Assembly: GCA_026770585.1 (NCBI GenBank)
Contig: MU646332.1
Location: 1,190,876-1,205,656, forward strand
Source: Baffinella frigidus
Taxonomy: Eukaryota > Cryptophyceae > Cryptomonadales > Baffinellaceae
Direction: 5' to 3'
Length of the DNA: 14,781 nucleotides
Positions 7,613 to 14,781 of this stretch are shown one piece after another; positions within the stretch are counted from its first letter, which is position 1, and the number at the start of each line of letters is the position of its first letter. The translations under genes and the position numbers were made by a program. Under the pieces are notes generated by a model. The model was not told the origin of the DNA. It saw nothing but the letters and a program-made list of their open reading frames with translations, and did no database searches.

Positions 7613-7736
7613 CTCGACTGGCGAAGAGCGTTTGGTGTTGGGGTGCGCCAGGCGCCCTGCTGCGCCCCTTTGAACGCTAGGCTCATAACCTTACAGCCTA
7701 AGCGCCCTTCAAGCCTAGATAAAACAAATACCCAGG

Positions 7737-7843
7737 GCATCCGTCAAGTGGCGAGGGGGTTGAAATTGACCCCCACGAGGTCCTAGGCAGGTCCTGGGGC
7801 CCTACGGTAGAGCGTATGCGCCTACTCGCCACTTCAGGGATAC
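7737..7843. mobile_element. MITE of the AAGTGGCGA class
   Basis: The left end GCATCCGTCAAGTGGCGAG is inverted relative to CTCGCCACTTCAGGGATAC. Internally it has GGTTGAAATTGACCC, CTAGGCAGGTCCTGGGG and CCTACGGTAG. It has no coding capacity. Confidence 0.75.
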
Positions 7844-8251
7844 ATGAGGCGGAGATGTGGCTGCGGCGATCAAGACGGTGGGCGTGTGTAAAGGAGCAGT
7901 GCTCACGGATGAGCTCTGCCCAGCGCTACCCCGGCATGCAAGGAATGCACACACAGTCCCTGCCGATTCATGAGCGATGGTAAAGAAATCGGACGGAGTC
8001 CCTTACGACTGGCCGACACGCAAAAAAACAAGGACCCCTCCCAGACTGCCACCTCAATTCGCCCTCAAGTATGCAAGTCGGCCGTCATTAGGAGCATGAG
8101 GGGCATCTAGCTGTGTCTCAGTCTATTTCGGCCTTCCAATGTGGTGAACCCGGGATCTCATCCGTCCCAAAGTTGACGAATTTGTACTGCACACCCAGCA
8201 TGTCAATTTGAGAATAATCAGTCAACCAGAGCCAGACAGCGCTAGGGTATG
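7844..8251. other. Spacer, no gene seen
   Basis: About 400 bp lie between two related MITEs. Reading frames are short and there is no repeat longer than a few words. I see nothing supportable here. Confidence 0.4.
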
Positions 8252-8357
8252 ATACCCCTCAAGTGGCCAGCAGGCTCGTTTGCCCTGCCGTAGGACCCTA
8301 GGACCTGCCTAGAATCTCTGCGGGTCGTGTTCGACCCACTGGCCACTTAAGGGATAC
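8252..8357. mobile_element. MITE of the AAGTGGC class, opposite orientation to 7737
   Basis: ATACCCCTCAAGTGGCCAG on the left is inverted relative to CTGGCCACTTAAGGGATAC on the right. The core GCCGTAGGACCCTAGGACC with CTGCCTAG is the reverse complement of the core at 7737, so the two elements are one family in opposite orientation. A short hairpin, GGGTCGTGTTCGACCC, lies near the right end. Confidence 0.75.
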
Positions 8358-8531
8358 GCGGCACGGCAACTTTCGGTGCTAGTTACAACTCGTATGTCTC
8401 GTGCTTTCTTCTGAGCGACGAAGGTAGATACAAGGCTACTTGCAAAAGTGAATTCAAACGCCCGTGGCACGAGGCCGGTCCGTTAAAACCACCACGATGA
8501 CTAAGCGGATCCGAACCTGTTGGTTCTCAAT

Positions 8532-8538
<7 letters not shown>

Positions 8539-8577
<39 letters not shown>

Positions 8578-8610
8578 GTCTCTCTGTCTCTCTCTCCCCC
8601 CCCTCTCTCT
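8539..8610. repeat. (TC)n microsatellite
   Basis: About 72 bp of TC dinucleotides include interspersed TG steps and a C-rich interruption. It begins five bases after an AATAAA (8529-8534), which I regard as coincidental. Confidence 0.95.
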
Positions 8611-8659
8611 GAGCAAGGGTATGGGGGGGAGTTAACCTCCTGCGGCGCGAGAGGATCTC

Positions 8660-8853
8660 CTCCGGCGAGTCTTGGATCGTGAATATCTGCCCCAGGCACC
8701 TCACATGAGCAAGATTCTAGCAAATCTGAGAAGGGATTTTCGGCGAGCGCAAGATTCTGGCAAATCAAGTTCAGGGGGCTCACGCTCCAGGCTACTCACA
8801 CTCCGGCGAGTCTTGGATCGTGAATATCTGCTCCAGACTCCTCACATGAGCAC
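8660..8853. repeat. Direct repeat pair, 53 bp at an offset of 141
   Basis: CTCCGGCGAGTCTTGGATCG with TGAATATCTGC and CCTCACATGAGCA occurs at 8660-8712 and 8801-8853. Between them GCAAGATTCTRGCAAATC occurs twice (8710 and 8750). It is a small degenerate tandem array. Confidence 0.85.
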
Positions 8854-9027
8854 CACATGTTCTCATGTGTAAATAGTTGGACTGTAGTCACTTTAATATA
8901 ATTATAGTCATACTATAGTCACTTAAGAACATGATGGCAACCCTTCATGTTATATCACCCCGGCACTATCTTCCCATACCCTATCTTGACCTCAATGAAA
9001 ACCATTGGGGGCACGAGGCGGACTCCT

Positions 9028-9155
9028 AAGGGATTTCGTGGATAACCCATACGTGAATATCTTTAGGACCCTACGGTAGGCAATCCGTAGGGACATGGGG
9101 TAGTGCCTACGGATATCCTAACGATTTTGGGTCAGAATCCGCGAGAAAATCCCTT
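9028..9155. mobile_element. Degenerate foldback element carrying the CCTACGGTAGG core
   Basis: AAGGGATTTCGTGGATAACCC and GGGTCAGAATCC with GAGAAAATCCCTT form imperfect inverted ends. ACCCTACGGTAGG (9067-9079), the core shared by the window's MITEs, lies inside together with further GCCTACGGAT copies. It may be a third terminal-repeat class or an old relative. Confidence 0.4.
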
Positions 9156-9159
9156 CGCA

Positions 9160-9640
9160 GCCCTGGGAGCTCCCCTTTGGGGGGGGGGGGGGGGAGGTTC
9201 ACAAAGCAGGAAGAAGTGAGAAACGAAGTTGGAAATGAACAAAGGTGGGGAGAACTACGGGTGGGGTGCGGGTGGGGAGCAAGCCTCCTCAAACTTATCG
9301 CCCCTCTGGAATCAGATGCTGGCTATGGGAGCTGCCCGGTGTGTGTGTGTGTGTGTGTGGAGGGGACTTCACAAAACATGAGCAAGCGAGAAATGAAGGT
9401 CAGATCCTAATGCAAGAGCGCAGCTCACCGAGACAAAAGTCGAGAGTGAGACGTCTCAAAGCCAAGTGGAATCGGATGCTGGCTATGGGAGCTGCCCGTT
9501 GTGTGTGTGTGGGGGGGGGGTTGGGAGGGGGGGACTTCACAAAGCAGGAAACGTTGCAAAACAAGGGTAGGGTGGGGTGCGGGTGGGGAGCGTGCCTCCT
9601 CGAGCTTGTCGCCTCTCTGGAATCGGATGCGGCCGCGCCC
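9160..9640. repeat. Degenerate tandem repeat, period about 150-160 bp
   Basis: The block GGAATCRGATGCTGGCTATG starts at 9308 and 9468, and its first half recurs at 9619. TTCACAAARCAGGAA and GGGTGGGGTGCGGGTGGGGA recur in phase. A (GT)n tract at 9339-9359 and its shorter counterpart near 9500 occupy the same place in the unit. It is noncoding. Confidence 0.75.
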
Positions 9641-9655
9641 CCCCTCTCCGCGCGG

Positions 9656-9992
9656 CGAGGGCTGCGGCGAGTCCCTGCAACAGGTCATGAGCCTCAGGGG
9701 ATGTTGGAGCCATTATCGCTACCAGGGGTTTGGTGGTTAGGGGTTGCAACAGCGCGTGCGCCTCAGGGGACGCCCCACAACTTCACCGTGTAGAGGGCTG
9801 CGACGAGTCTCTGCCAGGGGTTCAAGGGTTAGGGTTTGCGACAGCGCATGAGCCTCATAACCTCACCCTGTAGAGGGCTGCGGCAATTCCCTATCATGCC
9901 GTGCGACAGGTTGTGAGCCGCAGGGACTACTGGAGCTGTTGGAAGATGAGATTCATAACCTGACCGTGTCGAGACTCACATTCCGTGCGTGC
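9656..9992. repeat. Degenerate repeat with GAGGGCTGCGRCGAGTC blocks
   Basis: GAGGGCTGCGGCGAGTCCCTG recurs with changes near 9793 and 9873. CATGAGCCTCA, TTCACCGTGTAGAGG and TAACCTSACC words recur between them. One unit includes AAGGGTTAGGGTTTG, a scrap of telomere-like sequence (9828-9842). Confidence 0.6.
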
Positions 9993-10179
9993 TACTGCTG
10001 GGCAGCAACACGGCTGCACGCAAGGCTGCACGAGGCCTGTTGAGTTTTTCGGGTGCGGGTGTATCACCGAAGCAAATCTGCTGCGAATCGAGGCATCGAC
10101 TCTTTGAGATGTCTCAAAAAAGCGAGAACATCAGGGCACTCCTGAGTGCCATGTTGCCACGGAATGTCAACAGAGAATC

Positions 10180-10323
10180 TCATCTCGAAAGATAACTGAA
10201 TCAGTTTCCTAATTAGCGTTTTCATCTAATTAGGAGGCATCATTAAATTCCCTATACCCTCACTAATTTCTCCTATTCAGCCTCCTATTACAAAGCAACT
10301 GATTCAGTTATCTTCCCAGATGA
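10180..10323. mobile_element. MITE with 27-bp terminal inverted repeats (TCATCT ends)
   Basis: The left repeat 10180-10206 and right repeat 10297-10323 match at 25 of 27 positions; 18 bases (AAGATAACTGAATCAGTT) are perfect. AATC flanks both sides (10176-10179 and 10324-10327) and is a candidate 4-bp target duplication. An internal palindrome pairs CCTAATTAG with CTAATTAGG. The AT-rich interior has no coding capacity. It is unrelated in sequence to the other MITEs here. Confidence 0.85.
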
Positions 10324-10404
10324 AATCGCTGCTGCTCATACGGTATTAGACCACAGTAGGGGAATGCCAACCCCCTTCGTACAAACCCGCCGATCCTAAA
10401 TCAC

Positions 10405-10471
10405 GAAAACACGACACTGGGGACGGCTGGTGGAACTGGCAATGTCAAGCTAGCAGGGAGGGGTCGAGTTC
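10405..10471. repeat. Dispersed repeat, copy 1 (ACACGACACTSGGGACGGCTG)
   Basis: ACACGACACTGGGGACGGCT, GGTGGAACTGGCAATGTCAA and GGGTCGAGTT recur at 10805-10870. This first copy lies outside the tandem array that contains the second. Confidence 0.8.
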
Positions 10472-10737
10472 TCATGTGAGGATCCTCTTCAAGGCCCAAG
10501 GGCCTCATTTAGGACCTCCGCTGTCGAGGCAACTGGGGGTTCATTTTAAAAGCCAGAGCCGAAAATCTGGTCGTGGCTTTTCATTTAAAAATTCCATTTC
10601 CCTTAGGATTCAGGTGAAAGTTTTAAAACCCTAAAACTGAATCACGTCCTCGCTCCGCAGCGGTATCGAGAGTAATAAAGAAAAAGAAGATCATCGTCAC
10701 GCACGCACGTGCCGACGATGGGGAATTTGAGCCGTTG

Positions 10738-10965
10738 GTCAACTTCCCAAAGCGGACGGGGAGTCCCCAAGGTGTGGGTGGGGACGCACACGCCCTTCTT
10801 CAAAAACACGACACTCGGGACGGCTGGTGGAACTGTCAATGTCAAGCTGGCTGGCAGGATGGGTCGAGTTCGTTTGTCAACTTCCCAAAGTGGACGGTGA
10901 GTCCCCGGGAGGGGGGGGTTGGGGTGGAGGGGGGGGTACCCGGCCTTCTTCAAGGCGCTCTGGCG
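10738..10965. repeat. Tandem repeat with a period of 138 bp
   Basis: GTCAACTTCCCAAAGYGGAC followed by GGKGAGTCCCC starts at 10738 and again at 10876. GCCCTTCTTCAA or GGCCTTCTTCAA follows in each. Between them lies the second copy of the repeat at 10405. Open frames cross the array on both strands but only mirror the repeat. Confidence 0.75.
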
Positions 10966-10974
10966 CGGCGTCAA

Positions 10975-11280
10975 GCGCGGGCTCCACATCACATCATCCC
11001 TGTCACCCCCACCCATCTTCAGATCACGCCCCTACGGTGGTCCTGTGCTCCTAGGGATAGCCTACCGTAGGGCCCTAGGGCGGTGCGTCTTTAATTAACG
11101 CGGGCTCCACAGCACGTCCTCCCTGCTCACGCTCACCGTGAGTGTCAAGATCACGACCAGCGGCGCGGTACAGAGGTTACTCGCGAATAAGGACACGCAC
11201 CGCCCCTAGGGCGGGCCTGTGCTCCTGGGGATAGCCTACCGTAGGGCCCTAGCTCGGTGCGTCTTTAATTTCGGGCTCCA
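10975..11280. repeat. Tandem duplication that carries a MITE
   Basis: GCGGGCTCCA begins units near 10978, 11099 and 11271, followed by CCCTG, CACC and GATCACG or GATTACG words. The first two units also contain MITE sequence in the same place. The MITE was therefore inserted before the duplication. The first copy has lost about 48 bp that include the MITE's left end. Confidence 0.75.
11168..11270. mobile_element. MITE of the CAGGGGT class with a worn right end
   Basis: The left end TACAGAGGTTACTCGCGAAT and ACACGCACCG match the elements at 6527 and 7491. The core has GCCTACCGTAGGGCCCTAG and CGGTGCGT. After CTTTAATT the expected CGCGAGTAACCCCTG is missing. The sister copy at 11024-11098 keeps only the core and the right half. 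Confidence 0.7.
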
Positions 11281-11433
11281 GAGCACGCTCACCCATGTCG
11301 AGATTACGACCGGCGACGGGCATGCAGTATAGACTGAGACAGAGATAGGCCTCGCAGGTGATCACTTGTAACACACGCCAGTGGACCACACATGGGGCGG
11401 GACTCAGGTTCGGGTCTACATAGTGGACGTGAG

Positions 11434-11532
11434 GTGTTTGGAAGGGGGGGGGGTCCCGTTGGAAGGTGGGGGGATGTCCCGTGCCCCGTGTTTGGAAGGG
11501 AGGGGGGTCCCGTGAAAGGGGGGTGCGTCCCG
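11434..11532. repeat. G-rich minisatellite, about four units of 20-28 bp
   Basis: GTGTTTGGAAGGGGGGG followed by GTCCCGT occurs at 11434 and 11488. Shorter units, GGAAGGTGGGGGG and AAAGGGGGG, each again followed by GTCCCG, lie after them. The plus strand has G-quadruplex potential. Confidence 0.75.
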
Positions 11533-11717
11533 CCCAGCTCCCCTCTTGACCAAGAAACCACACCACGCGCACCTACATGGGGCAGCGTAGCGAATAACGG
11601 TGAGCTAGGGCTGACCTTTATTGTTGCAAGCCTGGGTGTGGGTGGACTCTCGAGACTCTTCATCAGGAGCGCGCGCCCTAGAGTGGTTTCTGAGCAATTC
11701 TCTGTTCTAAGGGTGGA

Positions 11718-11960
11718 GGGGGATACCCGAGAGTCGTCTGACGCACCAAGCCCTGCAGACGGAGACGCTCCAGAATCCACCCACACCAACTCGTGCAACA
11801 CAAATCAGTGGACCACACAGTGGACGGGGCTCCAATTTGGGTGGCATTTTGTTGCAAGGCTCGAATCTTGCAACAAACTGCCTCCCGAACCTGAGTCTTG
11901 CACCACCAGAATTGTTGGTGGGGGGGGGGTACCCGAGGGTCGTCTGGCGCACCAATCCCT
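11718..11960. repeat. Direct repeat pair around a perfect hairpin
   Basis: GGGGGATACCCGAGAGTCGT with CTGACGCACCAA at 11718 recurs as GGGGGGTACCCGAGGGTCGT with CTGGCGCACCAA at 11924. Between them, TTTGTTGCAAG and CTTGCAACAAA (11848-11877) form a perfect 11-bp hairpin with an 8-base loop. AGTGGACCACACA occurs at 11381 and 11809. Confidence 0.75.
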
Positions 11961-12361
11961 CCCCCGCCAAGTCCAACACCGCCTTGCGCACCTGCAATCA
12001 CGCGTGCCAGCAGCCTTGAGAGTCAGGAGAGGGCAAGGGGCCTCGAGGAGGGGGGCTTGCGGTTGCATGGATTGACGGGAAAGATGGCGCCGGCTTGCAC
12101 GCCCCGGTGGCGCGCGACACCCAACGCTTCTGAAATTGCTCAGCAGCCTTGGGCGCGGCACCGCTGCTGAGTGTTTGCGGAGGCGCGGCGTTTGTGGGGC
12201 GTCGGTCGGACCTCACGCGTGGTTGAATATGCCGCGCAGCATCGGCGCGGGCCAGTACTGTCCCGACGCGCCTCGTACTTACCCTTCTAATTTTCGGACG
12301 CGCCTCGTACGATTTACAGAATAGTTCAGACATGGCTCGTGCTAACTAGGTGCACGAACCG
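11961..12361. other. Spacer, no gene seen
   Basis: GC-rich sequence with short open frames on both strands. GACGCGCCTCGTAC occurs twice (12264 and 12297). Nothing else is recognisable. Confidence 0.4.
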
Positions 12362-12367
12362 GCCAGC

Positions 12368-12404
12368 AGCCCCAGCAGCCCTCGCCCAAGATCCATTGCA
12401 GCAC
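12368..12404 (-). repeat. Dispersed 36-bp motif, inverted copy
   Basis: The minus strand reads GGTGCTGCAATGGATCTTGG and then GCGAGGGCTGCTGGGGCTG. An almost identical copy is on the plus strand at 14217-14256, and a weaker one at 7231-7255. Confidence 0.7.
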
Positions 12405-12514
12405 CAGACCAGCAGCAAGAGGTGAGGACGAGGCAGGACCCGCGCCGTGACACGGAAAGGGGGGCAAGAAACGAATTTCATTCCAAGTGGTCCAGGGGAG
12501 GGGCCGAAGGCCAG

Positions 12515-12660
12515 CTCTGCCCCAGTCCGATTTGGTCTTGTAGATAGAGTGCCCCCCGCAGGATTTCACAGGTAAAATTTGATCCCCCCCCATGAAATTC
12601 ACCAGTGAAATTGGGGGGGAGGGACTCTATCTACGAGACCAAATTGAACTGGGACAGAGG
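12515..12660. mobile_element. Foldback element with about 36-bp inverted ends
   Basis: Left CTCTGCCCCAGTCC, ATTTGGTCT and GTAGATAGAGT are answered in inverse on the right, with a few substitutions. C6-8 tracts face G7 tracts, and ATTTCAC with GGT pairs with ACC with GTGAAAT. Nearly the whole element folds as one hairpin. It has no coding capacity, and no target duplication is clear. Confidence 0.75.
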
Positions 12661-12662
12661 TA

Positions 12663-12992
12663 GGAAGGGCGCACCTTGGTACGCCATCCGTCGTCAGAAT
12701 CCGCGCTGGAGGGGTGTGCGGCGCGTCGCGGCCCGTGAGGCGGCGCACCCACGACCAGTCCGCGCGCTCCTCCCGTATATATGGGAGCAACGTGACCACG
12801 CTTGCCCGTGACTGGTACTAAATTTAACACCCCTACATTTAAAATACGCCCTCTTCCAGCCTCGAGTGGGAAGGGCGCACCTTGGTACGCCAGCCGTCCT
12901 CGGAGTGCTCAGAACCCGCGGTGGAGGCGTGCGTGGGCGGCGCGTCGCGGCCCGTGAGGCGCCGCACCCACGACCAGTCCGCCCGCTCCTCT
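12663..12992. repeat. Direct repeat pair, about 120 bp at an offset of 206
   Basis: GGAAGGGCGCACCTTGGTAC starts at 12663 and 12869. Both continue through GGCGCGTCGCGGCCCGTGAG and CACGACCAGTCCG. The latter part recurs a third time at 13248, next to the minisatellite. Confidence 0.85.
12786..12868 (+). repeat. Dispersed repeat, copy 2
   Basis: AGCAACGTGACC, AAATTTAACACCCC, TTAAAATACG and AGCCTCGAGTG follow the same order as at 6172-6250. As there, a short hairpin (CTCCCGTATATATGGGAG) lies just before it, although its sequence differs. Confidence 0.7.
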
Positions 12993-13000
12993 GGCTCGCC

Positions 13001-13694
13001 GCGCGCCGAGAGGGGGCGGGGGGAGCGCGGCGAGAACCATCTGCCGTGGGGTTTGGTTGGTTAATGGCCAGGGAGAGGCGTGGGCGGATGGCTGCGCGCT
13101 GAGAGGGGGCGGGGGGAGCGGGGGGAGAACCATCTGCCGTGGGGGTTGGTTGGTTAATCTCAACCCTCACAACAGACCCCTCATCCCTGGACACGGAGTT
13201 CCCAGCCCAGCGGAGAACTCCAAGCGCGCCGAGTGTCAAACTCCACCCACGACCAGTCCGCCCGCTCTTCGGGATCGCCGCGCGCTGAGAGGGGGCAGGG
13301 GGAGCGCGGCGAGAACCATCTGCCGTGGGGCCCGGTTCGTCAATGGGCGGGGAGAGGCGTGTGAGGATGGCTGCGCGCTGAGAGGGGGCGGGGGGAGCGG
13401 GGGGAGAAGGGGTATCTGCCGTGGGGGTTGGTTGGTTAATGGGTGGAGAGAGGCGTGGGCGGATGGCTGTGAGGGGGCGGGGGGAGCGCGGGGAGAACCA
13501 TCTGCCGTGGGGATTGGTTGGTTAATGGCCAGAGACGTGGGCGGATGGCTGCACCCTACATGTGTGAACACGGCTCCGCGCTGAGAGGGGGCGGGGGGAG
13601 CGGGGGGAGACGGGGTATCTGGAGGTGGGGTTGGTTTGTTTATGGCCGGAGAGATGCGTGGGCGGATGGCTGCATGCTAGATGTGTGAACACTG
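13001..13694. repeat. G-rich minisatellite, six units of about 92 bp
   Basis: Units begin near 13001, 13094, 13280, 13373, 13469 and 13576. Each has GCTGAGAGGGGGCGGGGGGA, then ACCATCTGCCGTGGGG, GGTTGGTTAATGG, and GCGTGGGCGGATGGCTG. About 120 bp of other sequence (13158-13279) interrupts unit 2. GAACCA alternates with ACGGGGT or AGGGGT variants. The last two units share a tail ATGTGTGAACAC. Frames cross it, but unit lengths are not multiples of three and no protein family is recognisable. Confidence 0.9.
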
Positions 13695-13754
13695 CCTACT
13701 TAGGCCTAAGTATGGCCATAAGTATGGCGTGGGTGCGCTGTTTTGGAATCAAGT

Positions 13755-13990
13755 GGGGTTTAGGGTTTGGGGTTTATCTGTTTGGGGTTAGGGTTTAGGT
13801 AGGCGTAGGGTTTAGGCTGCAGGGTTTAGGGCTTCAGGTTTAGGGTTCAGGGTTTAGGGTTTAGGGGGAGGGGGGAAAGGGGAAGGAGGAAGGAGGAAGA
13901 GGGAAGGGGGAAGGGGGAAGGGGGAAGGGGAGAAGGGGACGGGGGAAGGGTTTGGTTAGGGTGCAGGGTTTAGGGCGGCAGGGTCTAGGG
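13755..13990 (+). repeat. Second interstitial telomere-like array with a polypurine tract
   Basis: Degenerate TTTAGGG heptamers run on the plus strand at 13755-13864 and 13950-13990. Between them 13865-13949 is almost entirely GGGGAAG/GGAGGAA, a polypurine tract able to form triplex or G-quadruplex structures. Only one orientation is present here. Confidence 0.9.
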
Positions 13991-14781
13991 TCTGAATCAA
14001 GTCAGGGCTGGAAGGGAGGCACACCCGTCATTGTCGGAAACATCATGGATTTCTCTGTCTTCAGCGCCGTGTGCGTTCGACCCCCGTGGAGATAACATAG
14101 CCAGTGCCGACTGAAGCATGGATCCGAATTCCCCCCGGCTGGGCGAACCTCCCGTGGGCGCTGCCGTCGGAGGAACGCGGGGAGACCCACCCTGCGAACG
14201 CCAGTTGACGGCGGTGCCTGGTGCTGGAATGGATCTTGGGCGAGGGCTGCTGGGGCTGGAGTGGTTCTTGGGGGGGAGGGTTGGAGGAAGTTTGCGGGAC
14301 TCTTTGCTTTCCCCCAAACCCGGCCCCTCCTCAAACCCTTCCCTCTCGCGCTGGAACTTTTCCCATGCTCGGGGACCGCCGATCACGAGCGCTGAGGCGA
14401 AGAGAATGCATTCGAGGACGGGCATGGGCCTGACAGATCTTGAACAGCAAATCCTCTGCAAACTAAAACAGGCTTTGACCATCAAAGCCTAAAATAGAAG
14501 CTGTAAAAAGAATTTGACCAGTTTAACACCACCAGACCCAAGAAATTTCCCCGAATGTTTCTCCCCTCTGGTCTGTGCTTTTCTCCGCGCCGGGGGGGAG
14601 TACCGTGGACCTGAGCAGCGCGTTCAGCCCGCACCGCGCAGGGGAACCTGGAACACCGAGCGGCGGACCCCGCCGCTGAGGCGACGACCGCCAAAAGCCG
14701 TTCTCTCAAAACGAGTCAGAACGGAGGCCGCGGCAGGTTTGGGGGCACTGCTCTGTGCAGGGCGTCCGTCGAAACGCGGTG
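13991..14781. other. Terminal stretch without a supportable gene
   Basis: The longest plus-strand frame (14118-14492) would encode 124 residues starting MDPNSPRLGEPP. It has no recognisable domain and contains the dispersed 36-bp motif at 14217-14256. The minus frame 14482-14709 (75 residues) is likewise unrecognised. ACCACCAGACC and GGTCTGTG (14528-14577) form a weak inverted repeat. Confidence 0.4.

Noticed and set aside
8529-8534. AATAAA as a gene's poly(A) signal
   Set aside because: No coding region precedes it on the plus strand, and a microsatellite follows directly.
10642-11016. 124-residue minus-strand frame with repeated RPLWEVD
   Set aside because: The peptide repeat mirrors the 138-bp DNA repeat; no start context, family or codon signal supports a gene.
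13057-13584. 175-residue repetitive frame
   Set aside because: It only follows the G-rich minisatellite. Unit lengths shift the frame and the reverse strand is open too.
13001-13694. CRISPR array
   Set aside because: The units are contiguous 92-bp repeats without distinct spacers, in eukaryotic DNA.
14119-14132. Vector polylinker (adjacent GGATCC and GAATTC)
   Set aside because: Only two sites adjoin, and no other vector sequence is visible; GGATCCGAA also occurs at 8508 in ordinary sequence.

Overview
The window is eukaryotic nuclear DNA, GC-rich in its coding parts. It holds an almost invariant core histone H4 gene, a lysine-rich H1-like gene, and long degenerate arrays of the TTTAGGG/CCCTAAA heptamer, the telomere repeat type of plants, most green algae and several other protist lineages. 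The H4 protein has Arg at position 77, as in plants and green algae. Both histone genes carry a histone-type 3' stem-loop, as in volvocalean green algae and animals. I infer an alga or related photosynthetic protist; the sequence does not allow a species name. No bacterial operons, ribosome binding sites, CRISPR arrays or convincing tRNA/rRNA genes were seen.

Layout. 1-300: a poly-G start and a short tandem repeat. 301-2114: a divergent histone pair. An H1-like gene lies on the minus strand (454-762) and H4 on the plus strand (1624-1935), with about 0.86 kb of shared upstream DNA between them. Each is followed by a stem-loop with the identical stem GGTGTT/AACACC and then by the same AATAATAAAG poly(A)-signal block. 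This is the only part I would call genic with confidence.

2115-4500: repeats. They include a second copy of the H4 downstream segment, a MITE, a 43-bp repeat, a tandem duplication of a 0.55-0.63 kb unit, and a 188-bp foldback element lying between two copies of a 55-60 bp direct repeat. 4553-5407: an interstitial telomere-like array that changes strand at a perfect CCCTAAA|TTTAGGG palindrome. 5408-8870: mostly MITEs of two terminal-repeat classes that share a palindromic core (CCTACGGTAGG with CCTAGG boxes), a perfect hairpin, a (TC)n microsatellite, and one doubtful coding fragment near 7150-7450.

8870-12500: degenerate tandem repeats with periods of about 140-160 bp, another MITE class (10180-10323), and a MITE carried inside a tandem duplication (10975-11275). 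12515-13690: a long foldback element, 120-bp direct repeats and a G-rich 92-bp minisatellite. 13755-13990: a second telomere-like array broken by a polypurine tract. 13991-14781: no gene recognised.

Overall this looks like a small histone cluster beside subtelomere-like or heterochromatic repeats. The most notable points are the paired stem-loops, the H1 without a globular domain, the inverted telomeric array in the non-fusion orientation, and the modular MITEs.
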